From contig ML133496.1 in NCBI GenBank assembly GCA_003864495.1, positions 1,294,820-1,358,819 on the forward strand: a stretch of DNA of 64,000 nt, in the 5' to 3' direction. The notes beneath the pieces are model-generated. The model saw only the letters and a program-made list of their open reading frames with translations, was not told where the DNA came from and searched no databases. The first letter of the stretch is position 1. Each line of letters starts with the position of its first letter. Positions 36,701 to 47,600 of the stretch are shown one piece after another. The DNA comes from Nemopilema nomurai. Taxonomy: Eukaryota; Cnidaria; Scyphozoa; Rhizostomeae; Rhizostomatidae. Position numbers and translations under genes: made by a program.

Positions 36701-39700
36701 ATAAAGCGTTTCCCTTGTACAAAAAGTTGAAGTCCATGGACAATTGGAAATAAAATGCATTCATTGGTAATCCAAGCATTGATAAACCTGGTCTTTGAGC
36801 AAATCTCTGTTTTGGAGCCGCACACCTCAAAGTCAAAGAAAAACGTTGTCTAATTACTCCTAGAATCTGCGAAGCATGTATTTTGCTGAACCTTAAAATA
36901 TATGTTGTAAATTCCCATGATCTACGCTTGCGTTTCCCACTTCCTTCTCTCATTTTGCTCACATTGCATGTCACTTGCGATTCTTGCGCTTCACTTGCGA
37001 TCCTTGCGTGTCACTTGCGACGATTGCGTATCCTTGCGTGTCACTTACGCGTCACTTGCGATCCTTGCGCGTCACTTGCGAAGGTTGCGTATCCTTGCGT
37101 GTCACTTGCGCGTCACTTGCGATTATTGCACGTCATTGCGCGTCACTTGCGGTGCTTGCGTGTCACTTACGACGGTTGCGCGTCAATTGCAATCATGGCG
37201 ACCTTATAGCAACCAGTCTTTACACACCCGTCCCCGTCCTAGGTTGGAGGCAGCTTGTTCGCAAGCAACATCGGCAGCGAGCACTTCATCGGCCTCGCCG
37301 GCTCCGGAGCGGCAACCGGCATCGGCGTCGTTGCGTACGAGTGGCAAGCGTCGTGGATCCTGCTGCTCCTCGGCTTCTTCTTCGTCCCCGTCTACCTGAG
37401 GTCGAAGATCTTCACCATGCCGGAATACCTGAAGAAGCGGTTCCAAAGCAAATACATGCGTGCCTACATGACCATTGTCTCGTTGCTTAGCTATGTGACC
37501 ACCAAGATTTCTGTAAGTCAGCATTCCTTGTTTTGCCCTGCAATCTCTTGGCCAACCATGGCTTGTGGTTCGTCATGAAGTAGATTAAATTTCGCTTTCT
37601 TTATGAAATCGTTTGTCCTTCACCAAAGCAGTGATTGTAATTTTCTTGAGCTATAACTGGATAGGGTTAACAGTTGCTTATATTCTCTGCAAAATCTCTA
37701 GGTGTCTGTGAGGTTTTTTCCGTTGTCCATCTGACTTTGTTATTGCTATATCATGTTATACCCAGGTGGACATGTATGCTGGTGGAGTGTTCATGAGAGA
37801 GGCCATGGGATGGAACATCTACGTGTCTTCTGCTGTCATTCTTGCAATCACTGCCATTTATACATTACTGGGTAGGTGGAACGCAAAGGGTTTTGAAATC
37901 CTCGCGCCTGTGTATCGATATATAATTTTGCACAAGGGCACATTTTGTAATAGACCAATCACAAGGTTTGTTTCCATGGAACCATCAGCCAATCAGGTGC
38001 ATTTCAACAACGATTTTTCATGGTGCTGTCATAGAGTACGATTGCTGCGTAGAAATCTACCCCCTAAATTTTGTAATTTGGAATATCATCTAAGCAGCGG
38101 TAGTTTTCTGTAGAGTGCCTTATTATTTTAAGGAAATAAATCCCCATGAAATCTCCAAAGAAAACCTTATGCTGGTTGTTAACCAACGAAAAGAATTTTA
38201 ATCCAGTTGCTTCTATGGGTCATACTTTTCCTTCAGTCTTCTATTATTTCAGATTTATAATTTATCTTTAATAATTCTGAAGCCTTGAATGTCGACCCTA
38301 GCAGTTTTAATTCAGGGGGTTCATTGTTAATGTCTTTGTTGTTTTCTTTTTATATGATATTCAGCATTGATTACTTGAAAATTCCAGAATTATTACGTTA
38401 CCTATTCAAACTCTAACTTGGCATTCAATCCATATGACTTTGTTCAAACCTCCCTATTAAAAATCTAAGCTTGGTTTACATTTCTTGTGGCTCAGGAAGT
38501 TTTGCGATTTCTTTCCGACATACAATGCTAATTGGAAACAACACCCTCGTGACTACTGTTAAAGCTCTACTAACCCCCGGGCGGGTGGGGGCGTATAAAA
38601 GAGAGGAGGCTTAAAATAGAGGAGGCTTAAAAGAGAGGGGCCTGAAAATAGGGGGGGGCTGAAAAGAGTGGGGGATCAACAGAAAGGGGGCTTAAAAGAG
38701 AGAGGGGCTGAAAAGAGAGGGGGCTCAACAGAAAGGGGGCTTAAAAGAAAGGGGGCTTAAAAGAAAGGGGGCTTAAAAGAGCTTTCACGGTAATGCCTAG
38801 TTACTCCCAAGTGCAAAAAGAGTAGCGTGCCTTTTACACGCATTGACACTTTTTGGCCTCCACCTGATTGCGGTCGCCACAGTTTCAATATTTTGGCGAT
38901 TCGCTTGTTTTTCGAGCCCTCATAAGATCCCCAGTTGCATTCCATGATTACAAATTCATTTATTTGTGGCGTTTGGCCATAGAGGCCATTGTTACTCAGC
39001 TATAACCAGCAAATATTTCGTCCGCTCTCTAGGTGGACTCACGGCTGTTATTTACACCGATGTCCTGCAGTGCACGATCATGATTTGTGGCGCCATTGCC
39101 CTGTCCATTGTAGGTAAGACTGTCGCGTGCCCTGCCTCTGATTCACTTGTTTACTTGGGTCGCCTGTTTGGCCCTGAAACCAACTATAATCATGATAGCA
39201 ATGCCCTCACTATTGTGGCAATGATCCTTTATCGCGATAATCACCACCGCAACCCGTCATTAATTACTATCACTTATTAATTACTATTGTCTTCAACATC
39301 ATTGACGGGGGTGTGCATTGAATCACCGTTTAGGCCATTCATTGCCTTCAATGACTTCTCGATGCGGTCAATCGATTTGACACACCCTCGTATTTTACAA
39401 ATTGCAATCTGCTCGATTTTTATATTAGATTTTCATTGACTTTGCATCTTACTTCAAGGTTTCTCGAAAATTGGAGGAATCAGTGAATTGTGGAATCAAT
39501 ACCCCAACGCAATCGGCAGACCGTACGCTCTCTTGAAGGCCACGTCCGCCCCCGCATTCACCAAGACCGTCAATGCCACCCTCTCGACCCTGGCTATGAC
39601 GACAGCCGCGGGGGTAACTACTTTCGCCAAAAACATGACCATACCCTCAAACTCTACGATTACCAGCGGCTGCTACAAAGTCGACCCATACTGGGGGCAC

Positions 39701-42700
39701 ATGTTTAGGCCTCTTGATGATAGCGAATTCCCTTGGATTGGACTGTGGTTCTCATTGCCAGTCACTGGAATCTGGTACTGGTGCACGGACCAGGTATGTT
39801 GGACCAGTTAGGTGTCTCTTGTTCCCTCTCTTGAGAAAGAAGGAAACTCCTCTTACTCTCGCTTAAAGAGTTAAATTTCCACGAGATGGTCTCCTATTCT
39901 CATTCACAAATATTTGAAGGCTAAGGAGGATCTCCGTAAATAATCAGTTGCTGGCTTAAGAAAATGTTAAGATTAGGCAAGGTTTACAAGCTCAGCCCTC
40001 ATTGGCACCGTATCGGATCACACCAGGCGATTACGCGTGCATGCAAAGCTTAGATCGTTACAGCCATAAAAGGTTGCCATTTGTTCGGCAGAAATGTAGT
40101 CATGATAGGTAACCTACGGATTGTTGAATCCACACCAGATCGTGTATCTAAATGTAAATGGATTTGTAATGTAACAAATGTAAACAGGAGTGCATATGTA
40201 TACACTGTGCAGCAACGAACCCGATCTAGATCCGGTTTAGACACAGATTTAGACACAGATTTAGATAAACATTTAAATGAAATGCATGCTTAGAGGACGG
40301 GGGTGCTATGTTATTCTTGTTGTGTTACATTTAGATTATGTTGGGTTACATTTAGATTAAAAGTGAATTTAATGTCACTACTTTTCAGGTAATCGTACAA
40401 CGTACCCTTGGTGCGAAGAACATAGCCCACGCACGTGGTGGAACGATTTTGGCCGGCTTCCTCAAGATACTGCCCATGTACATAATGGTGATGCCGGGAA
40501 TGATAAGCAGGGTCTTGTACAAGGATGACATTGGGTGCGGGGACCCTGATGCCTGCTATGCTTACTGCCAGAACAAGTATGGGTGCTCCAACAGTGCCTA
40601 TCCAAGGTATTCACCACAACACCGTTTTGTGAAACATAAAGGATTGGCAATTAAGGTGACAGGTTACTAAACGGCGTTGCTTAAAAGGCATGCGTCTAAG
40701 GTGTTTGAAATATGTTTTAGGCCCTTGTTACGCGTTACTTCATTCTGATTAAACAGAACTTGTTGACTACAAGAGTAGCATAGCTGGCATGAAACAAGGC
40801 TTGTATGTAAACAAGGTCAGAATGAAAAGAGGCATGCATTTAAACGAGGTTAGAATGAAAAAGAGGTATGCATTTAAACGAGGTTAGATTGAAAAAAGAG
40901 GCATGCATTTAAACAAGGTTAGAGTGAAAAAGAGGCATACATTTAAACGAGGTTAGAACGAAAAAGAGGCATGCATTTAAACGAGGTTTCTAGAGAAGCG
41001 AGGCTAGCGTGGCTCTAATGATGATATTTCGAAAGATATAACAACTTTGACCACATCGACTGTTTTTTCTGTTAGATTGGTTTTGGATATTCTCCCCACC
41101 GGCGCCGTCGGCCTGATGTTGGCTGTGATGATGGCTGCCCTCATGTCCTCCCTGTCCTCCGCATTCAACAGTTCCAGTACGATTTTCACCATGGATATTT
41201 GGAAGCTGTTTAGGCCAAGAGCCTCGCAGAGGGAGCAGCTTATTGTCGGTCGAATTGTTGTCATCTGCCTCGTTGTGATCGGCCTCCTTTGGATTCCTGT
41301 TGTATCTAGTAAGTCCTACTCAAATTCCATGCTAACTACACCTGACCACCCAGGGTTGGCTGTATACCGAGGGTGCTCACGTCAGGGGTCGCCCTTTACC
41401 AAGGAACTACCAAGGATGATAAAGGATAGACTAAAATTAGAGAGAGGGATAGCATCACTTTATTCACAGCTTTTTTGCTTATCTTACGGTGATAAAGACA
41501 GTCGTAACAAGATTGCATTGTCTTGTACTATCCCTCTCATTGCCTGTTCTTGGTCAACTCAGAGCCATTTTGATATCTTTGTTTCAGGTGGACATGGTGG
41601 ACAACTTTTCAAGTATCTCCAGACTATTCAATCATACCTGGCCCCTCCCGCATGCGCAGTATTTCTCATCGGAATGCTATGGCCGGGCCTAACGGAAGTT
41701 GGCGCCTTTTCGAGCATGATATTTGGCCTCGTTCTGGGAGTGGCTCGCTTGATTATGGATGTGGTTTACCCTCAGCCTCACTGTGGTGAAATCGACAATC
41801 GTCCTGGCTTTGTGAAACTGCACTTCATGTATTACGGTGAGCGCAAAGCAGCTTTGGAATGCTTAAGAGTTGGCTTTTAACTTAAGCTGATCAGAGCAGC
41901 GAAATCCTTAAGACATAGGCACTTTGCATGCAAACACCAATTCGATCTATTTGTATAAATGCTTTCACACTTGACATTGAACAACTTTTTAAGCAGGGCT
42001 GTATATCGTAAAGGCCTTTTTACTTTTAAAAATGATTTTATTTATTGAATTTTTCTAAACATCACGATTTAGTTTGTGCTTGAAGAAGTCTAGTTGATCT
42101 GACTTAGGAAAAAATTTGTGCGTTCTCCCTAAACCTTTTTACTAATTGTAACACTGCTTGCCTCTTCAGTTTTGCAAATGTCGTTTAAGCCTCAACATAA
42201 CAATTTGATGATTCATTTGATCCTCTATAATTTGATATGCAGTAAGATGTTCATTAAATTTGGTTCATTCTGTACCCATAACAGAAATTGGCGTTATCAC
42301 ACGCTAGTCTCTCTAGTAGATGCCCCCCATCTTTTAATTTCAGAATAATTTGCCCCCCCCCTTGCTTATTAGCACCCCTTCTATTAAAGGCAAATTGACA
42401 TGAACATCCCTTTTATTACCTCCCCCTTCTATTAGAGACACTATAGTATAAGGCGTTTCTTGGAAACGTAGGCTTTAAGGAAGCAGGAAGTGAAGCCAAC
42501 TGTATTACTGTGCGTTTATCTACAGCAATCATCATTTTTGTCTGCTGTACCGTGTTGATGATCGTTCTGAGCCTGTTTACGAAGGCCGTTCCCTTGGAGG
42601 CGCTGGGAGCCCTGACGTGGCCAACACTCAACAAACCTCGTTACCGTGGCGGAAAGTCTGCTGCCGAGTATGTCGTCAGCGCGGACACAGGGGGGCTAGA

Positions 42701-43889
42701 GATGAAGAATGCTTATGGAACGCCAGGAGAAGGTAAACAAAGCATAATTTTTTAAACGCTCGTTCTTTGCTTTATTTGTCAGCGACCTCTTGATTGGCTA
42801 AACCAAGTAAACAAGTAAAATGAACATATACAACTTTTGCTATAGCCTACACAGCGTGATTACCATGCACCCAAAATGTTTTGAAAACCTATACTTCTGG
42901 GACGGCTAAGAGAAGAGACGGAGAGTTTTGCTGAAATGTGCAACTTTGCAGGCCTTTGAAATGTGCCATGTTCTACAAAAATTTAAGACATTCGGCGAGA
43001 AGCACTTTGTTTGTGCGATGCTTCAAATTTTAAAGGGAAGTGCAAATGTAAGTTCGATAATATACAGAGAACCCATACTTAGAAAATGGAGAATGCAATG
43101 TTTCTATGGTTTCGTCTCAAGATAGTTGCTTTACTAAAGACATCGAGTGGGCCAGCCCTTGTTCAACTTTAAAGTGCATAAGACACTATAGACATTTCTC
43201 AGTTTCTCAGTCTGCGTTTACATAAGAGTGATCTCCGCTTCAAAAGTGACTTGGTTGTTCTTATTTTAGTCATGTCATTTGTGGCCAGTTTGGATATACC
43301 TGTTGTTGTTGTTGTTGATAGTGTTGATAGTATTGATAGTATTGATAGTGTTGATAGTATTGATAGTGTTGATAGTGTTGATAGTATTGATAGTGTTGAT
43401 AGTGTTGATAGTATTGATAGTGTTGATAGTATTGATAGTATTGATAGTATTGATAGTGTTGATAGTGTTGATAGTGTTGATAGTGTTGATAGTATTGATA
43501 GTATTGATAGTATTGATAGTGTTGATAGTGTTGATAGTGTTGATAGTGTTGATAGTATTGATAGTGTTGATAGTGTTGTTGTTGGCTGATTTTCTACGGC
43601 TTTAAAAAGTGCCTTTTGCGAAAAATGTCTAATTTCCAGTCACAAATTACCTGGTATTTTTCATGCAGAAAAAATACAGATGTCGATGGATTCGGTTATT
43701 CATTCAAAGGCTGCTCTGACTGATAACGAGTCGAAAGCAGCGTCCTCAGAGGAAAAATATGATCGGGAGGAAGAGCTTAGAGAGATCGAGGAATTCGAGG
43801 AGCAGGAGGGTTGGTCGAAGTGGACACTGCGTGGATTGGCAATTTTCCTCCTGTGCACTCTCGTGTTTCTTTGGATATACTACCGCTAA
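33721..43889 (+). CDS. SLC5A-family (SGLT-type) sodium/solute symporter
   Basis: Eleven exons in phase: 33721-33807, 35859-35939, 37243-37512, 37766-37871, 39033-39113, 39459-39793, 40389-40606, 41076-41308, 41588-41836, 42526-42732, 43669-43889; 695 residues, the usual SLC5A length. Family motifs: [57 protein letters not shown]-type segment followed by [27 protein letters not shown] (Na2-site serines) and a final [21 protein letters not shown], at the very C-terminus. It should couple Na+ entry to uptake of a sugar, inositol or similar solute at the plasma membrane. By recollected hSGLT1 numbering N78, H83, E102, W291 and Q457 are kept, but G82 is Glu, K321 is Arg, D454 is Lys and T460 is Gln, so the substrate is uncertain. 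A large loop in exon 6 has N-glycosylation sequons. AATAAA at about 44200 is a candidate poly(A) signal. Confidence 0.94.
34193..34405 (-). other. Coding-like terminal-exon candidate antisense in SLC5A intron 1
   Basis: On the minus strand a good acceptor (GGTTTTCAG) is followed at 34405 by 70 open codons and a TGA. The frame carries amphipathic and conserved-looking segments: [39 protein letters not shown] and [12 protein letters not shown]. It is richer in GC than its surroundings. I cannot name the family, and found no upstream exon on the minus strand. It may be the last exon of an unrecognised gene or a relic. Confidence 0.4.
36960..37195. repeat. CGTCACTTGCG minisatellite directly before SLC5A exon 3
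   Basis: Degenerate tandem array of CGTCACTTGCGATCCTTGCG-like units, mixing 10-bp and about 20-bp periods. It ends only about 50 bp before the exon 3 acceptor at 37241-37242. Confidence 0.85.
38585..38780. repeat. 16-bp purine-rich minisatellite in SLC5A intron 4
   Basis: About a dozen imperfect units of the type GAGAGGGGGCTTAAAA, with variants GGCTGAAAAG and GGCTCAACAG. Strong purine bias on the plus strand. Confidence 0.85.
40795..40990. repeat. 34-bp minisatellite in SLC5A intron 7
   Basis: About six tandem units containing GGCATGCATTTAAACGAGGT then TAGAATGAAAAAGA. It ends about 85 bp before exon 8. Confidence 0.85.
42305..42435. repeat. C-run low-complexity tract in SLC5A intron 9
   Basis: Several C homopolymers separated by CTTCTATTA and CTTTTATTA words, about 90 bp before exon 10. 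It resembles interspersed-element debris rather than a clean tandem array. Confidence 0.5.
43306..43580. repeat. 9-bp minisatellite (R)TTGATAGT in SLC5A intron 10
   Basis: About 29 consecutive units of GTTGATAGT or ATTGATAGT, differing only at the first base, flanked by short GTT runs. It lies about 90 bp before the final exon. The order of G and A variants shows higher-order repetition. Confidence 0.95.
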
Positions 43890-44624
43890 AAACGGACTCT
43901 GACCTCTAAGACCTGTGACCTCTGACCTTCTCGCTTCATAGGTTTATTGCTGAACATTACCGTACGCTAATACATCTGAGAGCCTTTTTAATTAGCTTTA
44001 TTTTACTTTGTTGCCCAGTAATTCGTGCATCCGCTTTGGCAAACAACTGGCTTAGTACTTCACTAAAATACTTCAAATGCTTCACTGATCCTTTTATACC
44101 GGATGCTGATTTATCATACATATAGTATTTTTGCATCCATGGCGTGAAGTTAAGAACTAAACGGATGAAAGTACAAAAACTAGAATGTGACTCGGGATTA
44201 ATAAAAAAATTTTCAGCAGGACACGATACTGTATAGACATGATGCTGATGTGTGATTTCTTTGATAATTAAGTAAATATTCGTTAATACCCAATTGAAAA
44301 TAGCATACTGGACTTGATAATAAATAAGATGATTTATCAACAATGTCTTCTTGTTTAGATTGTTATTTTTCATGTAAGTATGTTTTTATATGATCAAGAA
44401 TAATATTAGGGAACTGCAAAGATCTACACCAGAAATCAGTGACATATCTCAATTGCGGTTCTATGTTTGATTGAATTATTCATTCATGCCTTAATCAAAT
44501 CTTGATTTTTGTAAGGTTATAGCCTTGCTTTTTCACGCAAATCAAGGAGGCGTATTACTAGCAAAGAAATGATATAAAGGCAGGCCTCCCTGATCGCTTT
44601 AAACATAATTCCTAATCATTTTCC
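43890..44624. other. SLC5A 3' flank leading into the satellite array
   Basis: AT-rich, with a candidate poly(A) signal at about 44200. At 44495-44570 a diverged piece of the satellite monomer is visible (AAGGTTATAGCCTTGC followed by a TTTTTCACGC-like word), showing that the array once began further left. Confidence 0.6.
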
Positions 44625-47600
44625 CAGGAACCAATGATACCATAGCCTCGCTGATCACCTCAAGCACACTTATACGATGCCTAGAGATACTATACTGCAG
44701 GATAAGACAAAATATTGAACAAAATTTTTCACCCAAAAATGACGATTTTTCCAAGGTTATAGCCTTGGTTTTTGACGCAGAAACGCAAGGGCGTTTTTCC
44801 CAGGAACCAATGATACCATAGCATCGCTGACCACCTCAAACACACTTATACGTTGCCTAGAGATACTATACTGCAGGATAAGACAAAATATTGAACAAAA
44901 TTTTTCACCCAAAAATGACGATTTTTCCAAGGTTATAGCCTTGGTTTTTGACGCCGAAACGCAAGGCCGTTTTTCCCAGGAACCAATGATACCATAGCAT
45001 CGCTGACCACCTCAAACACACTTATACGATGCCTAGAGATAGTATACTGCAGGATAAGACAAAATATTGAAAAAAAAATTTTCACCCAAAAATGACGATT
45101 TTTCCAAGGTTATAGCCTTGGTTTTTGACGCAGAAACACAAGGGCGTTTTTCCCAGGAACCAATGATACCATAGCCTCGCTGATCACCTCAAGCACACTT
45201 ATACGATGCCTAGAGATACTAAACTGCAGGATAAGACAAAATATTGAACAAAAATTTTCACCCAAAAATGACGATTTTTCCAAGGTTATAGCCTTGGTTT
45301 TTGACGCAGAAACGCAAGGGCGTTTTTCCCAGGAACCAATGATACCATAGACTCGCTGACCACCTCAAGCACACTTATACGATGCCTAGAGATAGTATAC
45401 TGCAGGATAAGGCAAAATATTGAACAAAATTTTTCACCCAAAAAAGGCGATTTTTCCAAGGTTATAGCCTTGGTTTTTGACGCAGAAACAGAAGGGCGTT
45501 TTTCCCAGGAACCAATGATACCATAGCATCGCTGACCACCTCAAGCACACTTATACGATGCCTAGAGATAGTATACTGCAGGATAAGGCAAAATATTGAA
45601 CAAAATTTTTCACCCAAAAAGCGATTTTTCCAAGGTTATAGCCTTGGTTTTTGACGCAGAAACAGAAGGGCGTTTTTCCCAGGAACCAATGATACCATAG
45701 CTTCGCTGACCACCTCAAGCACACTTATACGATGCCTAGAGATAGTATACTGCAGGATAAGGCAAAATATTGAACAAAATTTTTCACCCAAAAAAGACGA
45801 TTTTTCCAAGGTTATAGCCTTGGTTTTTGACGCAGAAACGAAGGGCGTTTTTCCCAGGAACCAATGATACCATAGCATCGCTGACCACCTCAAGCACACT
45901 TATACGATGCCTAGAGATAGTATACTGCAGGATAAGGCAAAATATTGAACAAAATTTTTCACCCAAAAAGACGATTTTTCCAAGGTTATAGCCTTGGTTT
46001 TTGACGCAGAAACACAAGGGCGTTTTTCCCAGGAACCAATGATACCATAGCTCGCTGACCACCTCAAGCACACTTATACGATGCCTAGAGATAGTATACT
46101 GCAGGATAAGGCAAAATATTGAACAAAATTTTTCACCCAAAAAAGCGATTTTTCCAAGGTTATAGCCTTGGTTTTTGACGCAGAAACAGAAGGGCGTTTT
46201 TCCCAGGAACCAATGATACCATAGCCTCGCTGACCACCTCAAGCACACTTATACGATGCCTAGAGATAGTATACTGCAGGATAAGGCAAAATATTGAACA
46301 AAATTTTTCACCCAAAAAGCGATTTTTCCAAGGTTATAGCCTTGGTTTTTGACGCAGAAACAAGGGCGTTTTTCCCAGGAACCAATGATACCATAGCCTC
46401 GCTGACCACCTCAAGCACACTTATACGATGCCTAGAGATAGTATACTGCAGGATAAGGCAAAATATTGAACAAAATTTTTCACCCAAAAAGACGATTTTT
46501 CCAAGGTTATAGCCTTGGTTTTTGACGCAGAAACAGAAGGGCGTTTTTCCCAGGAACCAATGATACCATAGCTCGCTGACCACCTCAAGCACACTTATAC
46601 GATGCCTAGAGATAGTATACTGCAGGATAAGGCAAAATATTGAACAAAATTTTTCACCCAAAAAAGACGATTTTTCCAAGGTTATAGCCTTGGTTTTTGA
46701 CGCAGAAACAGAAGGCGTTTTTCCCAGGAACCAATGATACCATAGCCTCGCTGACCACCTCAAGCACACTTATACGATGCCTAGAGATAGTATACTGCAG
46801 GATAAGGCAAAATATTGAACAAAATTTTTCACCCAAAAAAGACGATTTTTCCAAGGTTATAGCCTTGGTTTTTGACGCAGAAACAGAAGGGCGTTTTTCC
46901 CAGGAACCAATGATACCATAGCTCGCTGACCACCTCAAGCACACTTATACGATGCCTAGAGATAGTATACTGCAGGATAAGGCAAAATATTGAACAAAAT
47001 TTTTCACCCAAAAAAGGCGATTTTTCCAAGGTTATAGCCTTGGTTTTTGACGCAGAAACAAGGGCGTTTTTCCCAGGAACCAATGATACCATAGCTCGCT
47101 GACCACCTCAAGCACACTTATACGATGCCTAGAGATAGTATACTGCAGGATAAGGCAAAATATTGAACAAAATTTTTCACCCAAAAAGGACGATTTTTCC
47201 AAGGTTATAGCCTTGGTTTTTGACGCAGAAACAAGGGCGTTTTTCCCAGGAACCAATGATACCATAGCTCGCTGACCACCTCAAGCACACTTATACGATG
47301 CCTAGAGATAATACTGCAGGATAAGGCAAAATATTGAACAAAATTTTTCACCCAAAAAAGACGATTTTTCCAAGGTTATAGCCTTGGTTTTTGACGCAGA
47401 AACGAAGGGCGTTTTTCCCAGGAACCAATGATACCATAGCTCGCTGACCACCTCAAGCACACTTATACGATGCCTAGAGATAGTATACTGCAGGATAAGG
47501 CAAAATATTGAACAAAATTTTTCACCCAAAAAAGACGATTTTTCCAAGGTTATAGCCTTGGTTTTTGACGCAGAAACAGAAGGGCGTTTTTCCCAGGAAC

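Noticed and set aside
36883..37490. Plus-strand frames of 108-171 residues rich in Arg, Leu and Cys.
   Set aside because: They read through the CGTCACTTGCG minisatellite and then cross SLC5A exon 3 in the wrong frame.
43251..43605. Two overlapping frames encoding Asp-Ser-Val/Ile and Leu-Ile-Val repeats.
   Set aside because: Direct translations of the 9-bp minisatellite inside an SLC5A intron.
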